From positions 94,262-158,261 of the forward strand of contig JAPKYS010000010.1 of assembly GCA_026394195.1 (NCBI GenBank): 64,000 nt of DNA, given 5' to 3'. Both the position numbers and the translations under genes were made by a program. The notes under the pieces were generated by a model. That model did not search any database. It was given only the letters and a program-made list of their open reading frames with translations, and had not been told where the DNA came from. This stretch comes from a bacterium (GTDB lineage: Bacteria; Electryoneota; B3-LCP). The stretch's first letter is position 1. Each line of letters begins with the position of its first letter. Below are positions 33,685-42,363 of the stretch, in pieces.

Positions 33685-34542
33685 ATGAAACTGGCATACC
33701 TGACCATCATCAGACCGGAAAACGCAGTTATTACGGCATTTTCGGTTTTCATCGCCGGGGTGATTTCCAATCCTCAATGGGTGAAATTCAACGGTTCACT
33801 TCTCCATGCGGCGCTATCTGCGGCGCTTATCGCTGCGGGCGGCAACGCTTACAACGACTATTGCGACCGGGAACTGGATCGAATTCAAAAACCGCATCGA
33901 CCTATCCCTGCCGGTAAAATAACTGAAAGGGAGGCGTTGGTTCTGTCGTTGCTTTGCTTTGCTGTGGGTTTATTGCTGGCAGTGAGTATCGGAAGTTCAG
34001 CGCTGCTGATTGCCGCTGGAGCAATATTACTGCTCCTATCCTATAGTTGGCGCTGGAAAAGAACCCCACTGTTTGGCAACCTGGTGGTTGCTTATGTCGC
34101 CGCGCTGGCGTTTATCTACGGTGGAGTTGCGGTTGACTCCATCAGATCCGCCTTATGGGCAGCGTTGTTAGCCTTCTTTTTCCACTTGGCTCGCGAGGTT
34201 ATCAAAGATATGGAGGATCTGGAGGGGGACGCTCAGGCGAAGGCGAACACCCTGATTGTTCGCTATGGATTGAATTCCGGGCGATGGACGGTTGATATTG
34301 CCATTATTCTGCTGATACTGACACTGCCCTTACCCTACTATCTGGGTAATTTCAACAGCCAGTATCTGTGGATTACTGGATTGGGCGTCTTTCCGGTGTT
34401 GTTGCTGGTGGGGATAACCATCTGGTTTTGGTCGAATGCCAGACAAATGCACAAACTCAGCGTTCTGCTGAAATGGGATATGCTGATAGGACTTGCTGCC
34501 TTGCTGCTGGGCAGACCCACCTTGCTGAACGGTCTGCTATGA
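33685..34542 (+). CDS. UbiA prenyltransferase, DGGGP-synthase-like
   Basis: About 285 residues from ATG 33685 (an earlier in-frame ATG at 33640 only adds a non-family leader). An integral membrane enzyme with eight to nine hydrophobic helices and both Asp-rich motifs: N57-D58-x2-D61-x3-D65 followed by RIQKPHRPIPAG, and IKDMEDLEGDAQAKANTL. The wording of these motifs resembles geranylgeranylglycerol-phosphate geranylgeranyltransferases found in archaea and in many FCB bacteria, rather than 4-hydroxybenzoate enzymes. It would add a prenyl chain to a glycerol-phosphate ether, giving archaeal-type lipid precursors, but a quinone-pathway role cannot be excluded. Coupled to maf by ATGA. Confidence 0.85.
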   Translation: MKLAYLTIIRPENAVITAFSVFIAGVISNPQWVKFNGSLLHAALSAALIAAGGNAYNDYCDRELDRIQKPHRPIPAGKITEREALVLSLLCFAVGLLLAVSIGSSALLIAAGAILLLLSYSWRWKRTPLFGNLVVAYVAALAFIYGGVAVDSIRSALWAALLAFFFHLAREVIKDMEDLEGDAQAKANTLIVRYGLNSGRWTVDIAIILLILTLPLPYYLGNFNSQYLWITGLGVFPVLLLVGITIWFWSNARQMHKLSVLLKWDMLIGLAALLLGRPTLLNGLL

Positions 34543-35150
34543 CCATTCCGGCATCTATAAGTACAGCATTTTGGGAACGAGCTGGAATAACCCGACCGAT
34601 CATCCTGGCGTCGAGTTCTCCGAGACGTGCTGCCATCCTGCGCTCGTTAGGTTGTCCTTTTGAAGTCGTGCCTCCTGACTTTGACGAAGGAGAGTACGGT
34701 CCCTGGGATGGCGGGGAACTACTGCGCCGCAGGTCTGTTGAAAAGGCGTCAGCTATCAGGCTGAAACGACCGGGGCGGGCGGTACTGTCTGCCGACACCA
34801 TTGTCGTGTTGAATCAACAGGTATTCGGCAAACCCGCAGATGCTGCGCAAGCCACCCTGATGTTAAAGCGACTGTCCGAGAAGGAGCACCAGGTCTGGTC
34901 CGCAATCTGCTTTCTGCCCATGGATTCAAGTGTCCCGCGGATCAAGCTTTGCTCGACCAGAGTTATGTTTCATGCGCTTGGTGAAGCCGAAATTTCCGCT
35001 TATGTTGACACCGGTGAACCGTTGGATAAAGCCGGCGCTTACGGGATTCAGGAGATTGGGGGGCTCTGGGTCAGCCGCATCGAAGGGTGTTACTTTAATG
35101 TGGTTGGCTTGCCGGTATCACAACTCTGGGATTTGTTGATCAGTCAATAA
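34539..35150 (+). CDS. maf: Maf-family nucleoside triphosphate pyrophosphatase
   Basis: A 203-residue protein starting at ATG 34539, overlapping the ubiA stop by 4 nt; the frame upstream is a shadow. Family motifs: IILASSSPRRAAIL (22-35), the catalytic region AVLSADTIVVLNQQVFGKP, and DKAGAYGIQEIGGLWVSRIEGCYFNVVGLP at the end. Maf proteins hydrolyse non-canonical or modified NTPs (dTTP/UTP or m7GTP) and can affect division. The sequence has an about 14-residue N-terminal extension before the motif. Confidence 0.95.
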   Translation: MTIPASISTAFWERAGITRPIILASSSPRRAAILRSLGCPFEVVPPDFDEGEYGPWDGGELLRRRSVEKASAIRLKRPGRAVLSADTIVVLNQQVFGKPADAAQATLMLKRLSEKEHQVWSAICFLPMDSSVPRIKLCSTRVMFHALGEAEISAYVDTGEPLDKAGAYGIQEIGGLWVSRIEGCYFNVVGLPVSQLWDLLISQ

Positions 35151-35161
35151 TGGTATCTTAG

Positions 35162-36106
35162 ATGCCCAGTTCGAGAGAAAAAATATTGGAATTCGGCCGC
35201 GAGCTCACCGCGGCAAGAGAATACAAACGCATTACTCTTGATGGTATATCGGAGGAGACTAAGATTCATGCGCGCTACCTCCGCGCCATGGAAGAGGGCG
35301 AATGGGACGTACTGCCACGCCCCTACATGGAGGTTTTTCTCAAGGCGTACGCCGAAACCGTGGGGATGAACGTCCCCAAGGTTATGAAAAAATATCGCGA
35401 GATGGTGCGTTCTGAACTGAGGGAGCCGCCTCTGTCCGATCATAAAGCCGGTTCTGAACTCACCGAAGAGATCGATGAAGAGCTCAATGCCGAACCGGAG
35501 CAGAAGAGCCGTTATGGGTTTTGGGTGGTGTTGCTCATCGCCTTGCTGCTATTAGTGATCTTAATGGGTGTCCTGATAAAAACTGGATTATTGGCACAGT
35601 GGTTGGGCGGATCGCCGAAGGTGCAGCAGGTAACACAAAATGGCAGCAATCCCAACGGCAACGGTCAAGCACCGGGAAATGAATCGGCCAATCCTGCCCT
35701 GAACAATGGTAAACTGAAAAACTTGACCGTATCGACTGAAAGCATCATCAGTGAGATCAAACTTGAAGCCAAGGCTGTCGAATCCTGTTGGCTGAAAGCG
35801 CGCGTCGATGGCGCCAGCACGCAGGAATATTTGTTGGCTGCCGGGGACTCCACCATCATCAAAGCGGAAAAAGAGTTGGGAATTGTGATCGGTAACGCCG
35901 GGGGAGTCTTGTTGATACTGGGAACGGACTCTTTGGGAGCCATCGGCCCAAAGGGGAGGGTGATGACGCTGGTGATCGGACCGGAAGGAATCAGGTCGCA
36001 ACAATTGGGGTCACGATTACCTGGATATCGGGAGCCGCCGCCACCGGATACGACTGCCGTAACCGATAGTCTGGCAATTCATCCTGATTCAAGCGGTGTG
36101 CCTTGA
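35162..36106 (+). CDS. RodZ-like helix-turn-helix membrane protein
   Basis: A 314-residue bitopic protein: cytoplasmic XRE/HTH_25 domain (about 8-80: LGRELTAARE-type GRELTAAREYKRITLDGISE ... YLRAMEEGEWDVLPRPYMEVFLKAYA), membrane helix 119-140, Asn/Gly/Pro-rich linker and a C-terminal DUF4115 domain (SCWLKARVDGA ... GNAGGVLLILG). RodZ links MreB to the cell-wall elongation complex. The Pro-rich tail after the DUF4115 domain is not typical. It overlaps ispG by one base. Confidence 0.88.
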   Translation: MPSSREKILEFGRELTAAREYKRITLDGISEETKIHARYLRAMEEGEWDVLPRPYMEVFLKAYAETVGMNVPKVMKKYREMVRSELREPPLSDHKAGSELTEEIDEELNAEPEQKSRYGFWVVLLIALLLLVILMGVLIKTGLLAQWLGGSPKVQQVTQNGSNPNGNGQAPGNESANPALNNGKLKNLTVSTESIISEIKLEAKAVESCWLKARVDGASTQEYLLAAGDSTIIKAEKELGIVIGNAGGVLLILGTDSLGAIGPKGRVMTLVIGPEGIRSQQLGSRLPGYREPPPPDTTAVTDSLAIHPDSSGVP

Positions 36107-37203
36107 TGCAGGGAATCGTCCGAAAAAGTACGCGCAGGGTGGAGGTTCGCGGGCTCGCCATCGGAGGAGGTGAACCGGTGCGAGTGCAATCCATGACCAG
36201 CACTCCGACCACGGACGTTGAAACCACTCTCGCTCAGATCCAGAGGCTGGTCGAATCCGGCTGCGAACTGGTCAGAATCGCCATCCCGGATCACGATGCT
36301 CTCAATGCTTTTACAGAAATTCGCCGCCGCACCGAAATCCCCTTGATTGCGGATATTCATTTCGATTACCGCCTCGCTCTGGCTGCCATTAAAAGCGGCG
36401 CTGACAAGATTCGTATCAATCCTGGCAACATTGGCGGGTCGGAACGCGCACTGGAGGTGGCTCGGGCAGCAGCACAACGAAACGTCCCCATCCGCGTCGG
36501 GATCAATTCCGGTTCGGTGGAAAAGGATATCCTTGAGAAGCACGGCGGTCCGGAACCCGCAGCCCTGGTTGAAAGCGCCTTACGTCAGATCGAACTGTTG
36601 TCTGTAGTGCCCGATCTCCAGATCGTCCTTTCTCTGAAGGCATCCGACGTTTGGACTACCATTCAAGCCTACCGTAGTATTTCCGAAAAGACAGACTGGC
36701 CTCTGCATCTGGGCATCACCGAAGCAGGGACGCCGTTTTTAGGCGCAGTAAGGTCTGCGGTCGGAATAGGAACGTTGCTGGCTGAAGGCATTGGCGATAC
36801 ACTCAGGGTATCTTTAACGGGCGACGTGACCGAAGAGGTGCGGGTCGCCTGGGAAATCTTGAAATGCCTGGGGCTGCGTCAGCGCGGCGTCACGTTGATC
36901 AGTTGCCCTACCTGCGGCCGAACCGAAGTCGATTTGATTCCTATTGCGGAGCAGATAGAAGCCGCTCTTCAAAATGTTAAATTGCCGCTGAAGGTGGCGG
37001 TGATGGGCTGCGCGGTCAACGGTCCCGGAGAAGCCCGTGAAGCCGACGTCGGCGTTGCCTGCGGTAAGGGAGAAGGGCTGATCTTTCGCCAGGGTCAGAT
37101 TCTGCGCAAAGTCCCCGAAAGTAAGATCGTGGAGGAGTTATTGGCGGAAGTGGATAGGGTTATCAAAGAAAGTGTAGATGGCATCACTGGAGGAACGCAA
37201 TGA
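36106..37203 (+). CDS. ispG: 4-hydroxy-3-methylbut-2-en-1-yl diphosphate synthase
   Basis: A 365-residue [4Fe-4S] enzyme of the MEP isoprenoid pathway that converts MEcPP to HMBPP. The TIM barrel starts VRVQSMTSTPTTDVEAT-like; the cluster cysteines are C267, C270 (ISCPTCGRTEVDL) and C302 (MGCAVNGPGEA), with the following conserved Glu. ATG 36106 shares one base with the rodZ-like stop. It presumably supplies isoprenoid precursors for the prenyltransferase at the start of the operon. The next gene, a DNA methyltransferase, overlaps it by 4 nt. Confidence 0.97.
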   Translation: MQGIVRKSTRRVEVRGLAIGGGEPVRVQSMTSTPTTDVETTLAQIQRLVESGCELVRIAIPDHDALNAFTEIRRRTEIPLIADIHFDYRLALAAIKSGADKIRINPGNIGGSERALEVARAAAQRNVPIRVGINSGSVEKDILEKHGGPEPAALVESALRQIELLSVVPDLQIVLSLKASDVWTTIQAYRSISEKTDWPLHLGITEAGTPFLGAVRSAVGIGTLLAEGIGDTLRVSLTGDVTEEVRVAWEILKCLGLRQRGVTLISCPTCGRTEVDLIPIAEQIEAALQNVKLPLKVAVMGCAVNGPGEAREADVGVACGKGEGLIFRQGQILRKVPESKIVEELLAEVDRVIKESVDGITGGTQ

Positions 37204-39554
37204 GCACCAATGAATTTGATTACCTGAAGATTAAACCCATCAAGGATCCCATACCCCCTAAGAAACAAGAGGCAAAACGTCATTATGGCGTTCACCCTTA
37301 TTTCACCCGGAGAGCCTATAATGTCGTGCAGGCCTATATACAGAATTTCACCCAGCCTGGGGATCTGGTGCTTGATCCCTTTGGAGGTTCAGGTGTTACG
37401 GCGATAGAGTCACTCGTTCTAAAACGCAGAGTCATTCATGTTGACATTAATCCTCTTGCTAATTATTTGACCTACGCTCTTGCCGTTTCTCCTGTTGATC
37501 TCGAAGTGCTTAGAACTGAATTTCAGCGCGTGAAGAGTGACTGTACATCTTTGATTAACAAGTTGGAAAATTTGACGGATAGTGATTTGGAAAAAATACC
37601 TATAAAGGATTGGTATCCGAAAAATATTCATTTGCCATCCAATGCAGACCGGAAATTCGTGCATGAGCTTTTTAGTCATAGACAACTTATGCTTCTTGCC
37701 AGAATACGGAAATCAATTCTTCGAACAGAAGATATTAAATTGAGGACCTTATTGCTCTATGTTTTTTCGGCAACGGTGACAAAATGTAACCTCCTATTTA
37801 GCGGGGCAAGAGGTAGAAAACAGACGCGGGGTAATACCTCTCCAATCCAAGTCTATAGATACTGGATGCCACCAACACCTGTAGAATTAGACCCATGGGA
37901 GCAATTTCAAGACAAATTCAAGAAATTTATCAAAGCAAAAGAAGAAACAAATATAGAAATTAAGGATTATTATTCAGAAGACAACTGTAAAATAATTAAA
38001 GGAAATGCAGCTGATTTGAGCATTCTCGTAGCTGACGAATCTATTGATTACGTCTATACTGATCCACCTTATGGTGCTCATATCGCCTATTTGGACCTTT
38101 CTACTATGTGGAACGCCTGGTTAGAGTTAGAGGTAGACGATGAAGATAAAAAAGTTGAGATCATCGAAGGTGGAGACTTAAACAAATCCAAAGACGAATA
38201 TACCGACCTTCTAAGGAAAAGCATCGAAGAAATTTTTCGGGTACTAAAATATGATCGTTGGTTTTCATTAGTATTTGCTCATAAAGATCCGCTCTATTGG
38301 GACACAATCGTAAAATCGGCTGCATCCTGTGGATTTGAATACGTCAATATGGCGGTGGTTAAAGCCGGAATTGTGTCATATCATAAGCATAAAAATCCCC
38401 TTCGTGTCTTATCCGGTGAAATGGTAATTAACTTTTTGAAAAAGCGTCGTCCACGAGCATTGGCCGTAACAAAAATAGGCGTCCAAGCAGTTGATTTTAT
38501 TTTAAATTCGGCTGAGCTATCCATTGTACAACGTGAGGATGGCGCAACTACCGAGGAAATCCATTTCGATCTAATCCCCAAATTGGTGGAAACTGGGTTA
38601 TTGACAGTATTGCAGAGACATATTTCCGATATTACACCTATGCTGGGGGACAAATTCGATTTCAATTCGCGCACCGGTAAATGGTTAATTCAAAAGAATA
38701 CTAAACTTGGGAGCTTTATTCCCTTGGAATTACGCATTCGATTTTATATCGAATCGTTTCTTGCTGATTGTAAAAGGCTGGGGAAAAAGGCGACTCTCGA
38801 AGATATCTGGGCTGACGTTATTCCCAAATTAAAAAATGGCGATCAGCCGACTGAGCAAGTGCTTACTGAAGAGCTCCGAAAAATTGCAGAGCCTTATAAC
38901 GGTCAATTTTGGAGACCTCAAAAAAACGATCAGTTTGAAATGTTTAATGAGGCGGAACCTTCAAAAGATTTCAAAACAACTCCGAAATTACCAGAATGGA
39001 GACTAAAGCATCAACATGAATTCGAACATGATGAAATAATCTATAGATTAGCTCTGATCGCTGGAATAATCGGATTCAACCCCCACATTGGGCATAATGA
39101 GAGGGTTAAAGGGGAATACTCCGAAAAACTGACTGAGATTAGCTTAGACAAATTGCCGCGAGGATCAGGCCTGACAGCCTATGGTCGCAAAAAAGTTGAA
39201 CAAATTGATATCATTTGGTTCGATATAGAAGGATTTCCAGCCTATGCGTTTGAGATTGAAAATACGACTTCGATCACTTCTGGTATCGAGCGTTTCACAG
39301 AGCTATTAAAGTTAGCCATCCAAATTTCAGGCAAAATGATTCTTGTCTGTCCCGCAAGTCGAAAACGAAAGCTTGATGAGGTTCTTTCCAAATCAGCCTT
39401 TGTTGGTCACCCAATGTATATGGAAAACAAACTGAAATATTTATATTATGAGGATGTATTTGATCTTTATCAAATTGCCCAGAGTTCTGCAACATCGCTT
39501 GAAACGACTATTGTCGAAATTCGCAAGCGTTTACGTTCCCCAGGCTCAGAATAA
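37200..39554 (+). CDS. DNA methyltransferase fused to nuclease-like C-terminal domain
   Basis: A 784-residue protein. The N-terminal half is an amino-methyltransferase with the SAM motif DPFGGSG (59-65) placed before the catalytic motif DPPYG (288-292), an order seen in N6-adenine and N4-cytosine enzymes. A middle region (about 460-600) looks like winged helices. The C-terminal part has QIDIIWFDIEG ... AFEIENTTSITSGIERF (D670, E685, E687), resembling PD-(D/E)XK-type nuclease cores, though the lysine is not obvious. It may be a one-protein restriction-modification or defence enzyme. It is more AT-rich than its neighbours and yet starts inside the ispG stop (ATGA), suggesting acquisition into a housekeeping operon. 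The nuclease call is inference. Confidence 0.82.
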   Translation: MSTNEFDYLKIKPIKDPIPPKKQEAKRHYGVHPYFTRRAYNVVQAYIQNFTQPGDLVLDPFGGSGVTAIESLVLKRRVIHVDINPLANYLTYALAVSPVDLEVLRTEFQRVKSDCTSLINKLENLTDSDLEKIPIKDWYPKNIHLPSNADRKFVHELFSHRQLMLLARIRKSILRTEDIKLRTLLLYVFSATVTKCNLLFSGARGRKQTRGNTSPIQVYRYWMPPTPVELDPWEQFQDKFKKFIKAKEETNIEIKDYYSEDNCKIIKGNAADLSILVADESIDYVYTDPPYGAHIAYLDLSTMWNAWLELEVDDEDKKVEIIEGGDLNKSKDEYTDLLRKSIEEIFRVLKYDRWFSLVFAHKDPLYWDTIVKSAASCGFEYVNMAVVKAGIVSYHKHKNPLRVLSGEMVINFLKKRRPRALAVTKIGVQAVDFILNSAELSIVQREDGATTEEIHFDLIPKLVETGLLTVLQRHISDITPMLGDKFDFNSRTGKWLIQKNTKLGSFIPLELRIRFYIESFLADCKRLGKKATLEDIWADVIPKLKNGDQPTEQVLTEELRKIAEPYNGQFWRPQKNDQFEMFNEAEPSKDFKTTPKLPEWRLKHQHEFEHDEIIYRLALIAGIIGFNPHIGHNERVKGEYSEKLTEISLDKLPRGSGLTAYGRKKVEQIDIIWFDIEGFPAYAFEIENTTSITSGIERFTELLKLAIQISGKMILVCPASRKRKLDEVLSKSAFVGHPMYMENKLKYLYYEDVFDLYQIAQSSATSLETTIVEIRKRLRSPGSE

Positions 39555-39614
39555 ATGCGTTGGATTTCTCACCTTCAATCTTGTGAATGAAGGTAAACAT
39601 ATATCGAGGTTCTC

Positions 39615-40040
39615 ATGCGTTTCATCCCCTTCACCGGCGGGTTTCTGGTTCGCTTGATCAAAGGCGAAGACGTCACCAAAGCTCTGACCGAATTTCTAAA
39701 AGAGCAGCAAATCTATGCAGGGACAGTAACAGGCTTGGGCGGCATCGGTGACGCGGAATTGGGATTCTATGATCTTCCGCAGCGAGTCTACCTGCGCAAG
39801 CTGATCCCCGGCAACCTCGAACTGGTTCTATACAACGGCAACATCACATTGGTAGAAGGAGAACCGTTTATTCACGCTCATGCCGTCGTTTCCGGACCCG
39901 ACTATCAGGCTTTTTCCGGGCATTTCTTCACTGCCAGAGTGACCATCACCGGCGAATTCGTGGTTACTCCCAGGGACTGGGAAGTCAACCGCGCGGTGGA
40001 TGAGGCTTCCGGGTTGAAGTTGATGGATCTGCCCGAATGA
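39615..40040 (+). CDS. PPC/DUF296 domain protein
   Basis: A 141-residue single-domain protein of the plants-and-prokaryotes-conserved (DUF296) family: MRFIPFTGGFLVRLIKGEDV, then AGTVTGLGGIGDAELGFYD, LVLYNGNITLVEGEPFIHAHAV and TGEFVVT. The fold is a trimeric alpha+beta barrel with a His/metal site at FIHAH. Proposed functions include DNA binding and ligand binding; none is firmly set for bacterial stand-alone members. It overlaps the kinase gene by 4 nt. Confidence 0.88.
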   Translation: MRFIPFTGGFLVRLIKGEDVTKALTEFLKEQQIYAGTVTGLGGIGDAELGFYDLPQRVYLRKLIPGNLELVLYNGNITLVEGEPFIHAHAVVSGPDYQAFSGHFFTARVTITGEFVVTPRDWEVNRAVDEASGLKLMDLPE

Positions 40041-40753
40041 ATAGCTTTGCCAATCCCGTAATTGGAGTCGATACTCCACCTGCGATTATCCCGAAATCCT
40101 CCGTGGTAACCTCCAAGGTGACCATCTCGGTGGCCGGCAATATCGGAGCAGGCAAGACGACCCTGGCACAGCGCATCAGCGAGATACTGCACTTCGAATC
40201 TTTCCTCGAGCCCGTGGCATTCAATCCCTACCTCGAGGATTTTTATCTGCAACCCAATCGCTGGAGCTTTCCGTTGCAGGTGGTTTTCCTGACGCAGAAA
40301 TTCAAGCTGATGCAGCAACTGCAGCAGAGTCCGCACCACCGGGTACTGGATAGGACACTGCAGGAAGATGCTGAAGTCTTCGCAGCCACTCAGTTTCATT
40401 CCGGCTTCATGGATCAGCGTGATTGGGAGGCTTATCTGGAACTTTACCGGACGGTCGAATCGATCATCGTCATTCCGGATCTGATCCTCTATCTGCAGGC
40501 CGATCTGGATTTATTATTGCATCGCATCGGCAAACGCAGCCGAGCCGCTGAAAAGCCGATTGCATTGGATTACCTGGCCAACTTGAATCAAGCCTATGAT
40601 TGCTGGGCTGAAGCGATGTCTACCAAGACGCGGGTGCTGAAAATTCGCGCCATCGATTACGAAAGCGGTCCCGATTTAAAGCGGTTGGATCACCTGGTTT
40701 ACGATATAGAGCGCCTGTTGGTGCGCACCATCCCATTGAAATTTCAGCGATAG
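40037..40753 (+). CDS. Deoxynucleoside kinase
   Basis: A 238-residue member of the dNK family (deoxyguanosine/deoxyadenosine kinase-like), which phosphorylates deoxynucleosides in salvage. The P-loop GNIGAGKTT lies about residues 34-42 after an unusual 30-residue N-terminal extension; DRTLQEDAEVFA is the DRS-type catalytic region; LILYLQADLDLLLHRIGKRSRAAE is the base-binding and LID region. It is coupled to the PPC-domain gene and followed by a small gene after 5 nt. Confidence 0.92.
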   Translation: MNSFANPVIGVDTPPAIIPKSSVVTSKVTISVAGNIGAGKTTLAQRISEILHFESFLEPVAFNPYLEDFYLQPNRWSFPLQVVFLTQKFKLMQQLQQSPHHRVLDRTLQEDAEVFAATQFHSGFMDQRDWEAYLELYRTVESIIVIPDLILYLQADLDLLLHRIGKRSRAAEKPIALDYLANLNQAYDCWAEAMSTKTRVLKIRAIDYESGPDLKRLDHLVYDIERLLVRTIPLKFQR

Positions 40754-40758
40754 CCATC

Positions 40759-41061
40759 ATGCCCAGACCGGAAGGCGGCAGGTTCGTCAGCGAAAAGATC
40801 GAAATGGTGCAGACTGGCGAGGGTAGCGAACCGGTACTTTTCCGCTGGCGTTCCGCAGAACACCAGGTGACTGAAATTATATCGTGCTGGCAGGATTGGG
40901 ATTATCCGGTAGGCGTTACCAAAAAGAACTGGAAGAACCGCCGCCATCGCAACTATTTCGAAGTCCGCACCGATAGCTATCACCATCTGCTGATGTATTT
41001 CGATCGCGGCGTCAAACCGACCAGTCCTAAGACCTGGGTAGTGTATGAAGAGTATTTATAG
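40759..41061 (+). CDS. Small conserved protein (DUF6504-like)
   Basis: A 100-residue basic protein without cysteine pairs or membrane segments. The pattern FRWRSAEHQVTEIISCWQDW ... NRRHRNYFEVRTDSYHHLLMYFDRG resembles short DUF6504-type proteins often found near DNA polymerase Y or nucleotide-metabolism genes; the family name is from memory and unverified. It follows the kinase by 5 nt and is probably part of the same transcript. Confidence 0.7.
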   Translation: MPRPEGGRFVSEKIEMVQTGEGSEPVLFRWRSAEHQVTEIISCWQDWDYPVGVTKKNWKNRRHRNYFEVRTDSYHHLLMYFDRGVKPTSPKTWVVYEEYL

Positions 41062-41107
41062 GCTGATCCCTGCTATGGTCGTTACACCCTTTCCCTTTGC
41101 TTTGTCA

Positions 41108-41136
41108 TTGACTTTTGCCGTAGAAATGGCTAAATT
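41108..41136 (+). promoter_or_regulatory. Sigma-70 promoter
   Basis: TTGACT (41108-41113), 17-bp spacer, TAAATT (41131-41136), followed by GGAG (41155-41158) and the GTG start of the cupin gene. Confidence 0.6.
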
Positions 41137-41164
41137 ATAAGGTTTAACCATCCCGGAGAAGACC

Positions 41165-41650
41165 GTGAAGCAGTTTGAACCTCCTCGCAGAGAAAAAATC
41201 CACGACGTCGTCGTGAAGGATTTAAGACTCATCCCCGACGAGCGCGGCAGATTGATGGAAATTCTGCGCGCCGATGACGAGATCTTTATGAAATTCGGCC
41301 AGATTTACATGACTACCAATTACCCCGGTGTCGTCAAAGCCTGGCATTACCACAAATCTCAGACCGATCACGTAGTCTGCGTCAAGGGCATGATTAAACT
41401 GGTGTTGTTCGATGGGCGCGAGGGCAGTCCGTCTAAAGGGTGTTTGAACGAGTTTTTTCTGGGGGATCACAACCACAAGCTGGTGCGCATCCCTGCCGGC
41501 GTCTGGCACGGCTGGAAGGGGATCTCAGAGACCGAATCGCTGGTAATCAACCTCCCCACCGAGATGTACGACTACAAGCAGCCCGATGAGTTCCGTCTCC
41601 CCTTCGATACGGATGAGATCCCGTATGATTGGGATATCAAGATGGGTTAG
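41165..41650 (+). CDS. dTDP-4-dehydrorhamnose 3,5-epimerase family cupin
   Basis: A 161-residue cupin starting at GTG. RmlC-like features are DVVVKDLRLIPDERGRLMEI, VKAWHYHKSQTDHVVCVKGMIKLVLFD (with the catalytic-type His) and RIPAGVWHGWKGISETESLVINLPTE. Stand-alone relatives act on nucleotide sugars or are uncharacterised. No rmlABD genes are near, so the substrate is open. It has its own promoter. Confidence 0.85.
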   Translation: MKQFEPPRREKIHDVVVKDLRLIPDERGRLMEILRADDEIFMKFGQIYMTTNYPGVVKAWHYHKSQTDHVVCVKGMIKLVLFDGREGSPSKGCLNEFFLGDHNHKLVRIPAGVWHGWKGISETESLVINLPTEMYDYKQPDEFRLPFDTDEIPYDWDIKMG

Positions 41651-41717
41651 GAGATTACTTTAAAAATTTGAATAATTGGGTTTGAGTCAATAGAAAGGAA
41701 ATCCATGGAGGCAATCT

Positions 41718-42176
41718 ATGATTCCGAGAATCTATATTGATACGTCAGTCATCGGGGGAGTGCTGGATGAAGAATTTATGCAGCATTCCAACCGATTGCT
41801 CAGCGATTTTTTTGCAGATCGGCTGATCGCAGTCATATCTGACATCACAATCGCTGAGATTAAACAAGCGCCGGAGTTTATTCAGGATTTATTAAATCAT
41901 CCAGCATTGAAGAAGGCAGAGATTGTGAACCTTGATCAAGAGGCGATTGAATTAGCTGATGCGTATATTCGTGAAGAAGCCATTGGGATGGTGCACAAGA
42001 TTGACGCTCAACATATTGCTATGGCTACAGTTCAAAGAGTGGATGTCCTGACGAGTTGGAATTTTCAGCATATTGTCAAATGGAAACGCATTCGAGCCTT
42101 CAACGCCGTCAATCTAAAGCTTGGTTACCCTCATCTTGAAATTAGATCACCAAGGGAGATCTACGATGAAGAATAA
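41718..42176 (+). CDS. PIN-domain nuclease, probable toxin
   Basis: A 152-residue PIN-fold protein: YIDTSVIGG (D8), TIAEIKQAP with an acidic residue, KIDAQHIAMATVQRVDVLTSWNFQHIV with the third acidic residue and the TSWNxxH signature of one PIN subgroup. PIN toxins are Mg2+-dependent RNases. A small gene starts 11 nt before its stop, the arrangement of a type II toxin-antitoxin pair with the toxin first. Confidence 0.85.
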   Translation: MIPRIYIDTSVIGGVLDEEFMQHSNRLLSDFFADRLIAVISDITIAEIKQAPEFIQDLLNHPALKKAEIVNLDQEAIELADAYIREEAIGMVHKIDAQHIAMATVQRVDVLTSWNFQHIVKWKRIRAFNAVNLKLGYPHLEIRSPREIYDEE

Positions 42177-42363
42177 AATTGTCAAAAAACAATTCGATGC
42201 AGTCAAGCTCATGCGAGAAATTCGGGATCAGATGAGTTTGCGAATCCAAAATTTAAGCCCTGATGAAGAGATCGAAATTATTAATGAACTTTCAACAAGT
42301 ACAAAAGATTTACATATGAAAGCAACGCCTAAGAAATGGCAAAGACTACACCGAAACCCATAA
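42166..42363 (+). CDS. Small protein, candidate antitoxin of the PIN nuclease
   Basis: A 65-residue protein starting at ATG 42166 within the PIN gene (the frame upstream is a shadow). Sequence FDAVKLMREIRDQMSLRIQ-NLSPDEEIEIINELS is short, helical and charged; similar small proteins accompany PIN genes. It also overlaps the methyltransferase gene by 28 nt, so the three genes are translationally linked. Antitoxin activity is inferred from position. Confidence 0.7.
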   Translation: MKNKIVKKQFDAVKLMREIRDQMSLRIQNLSPDEEIEIINELSTSTKDLHMKATPKKWQRLHRNP

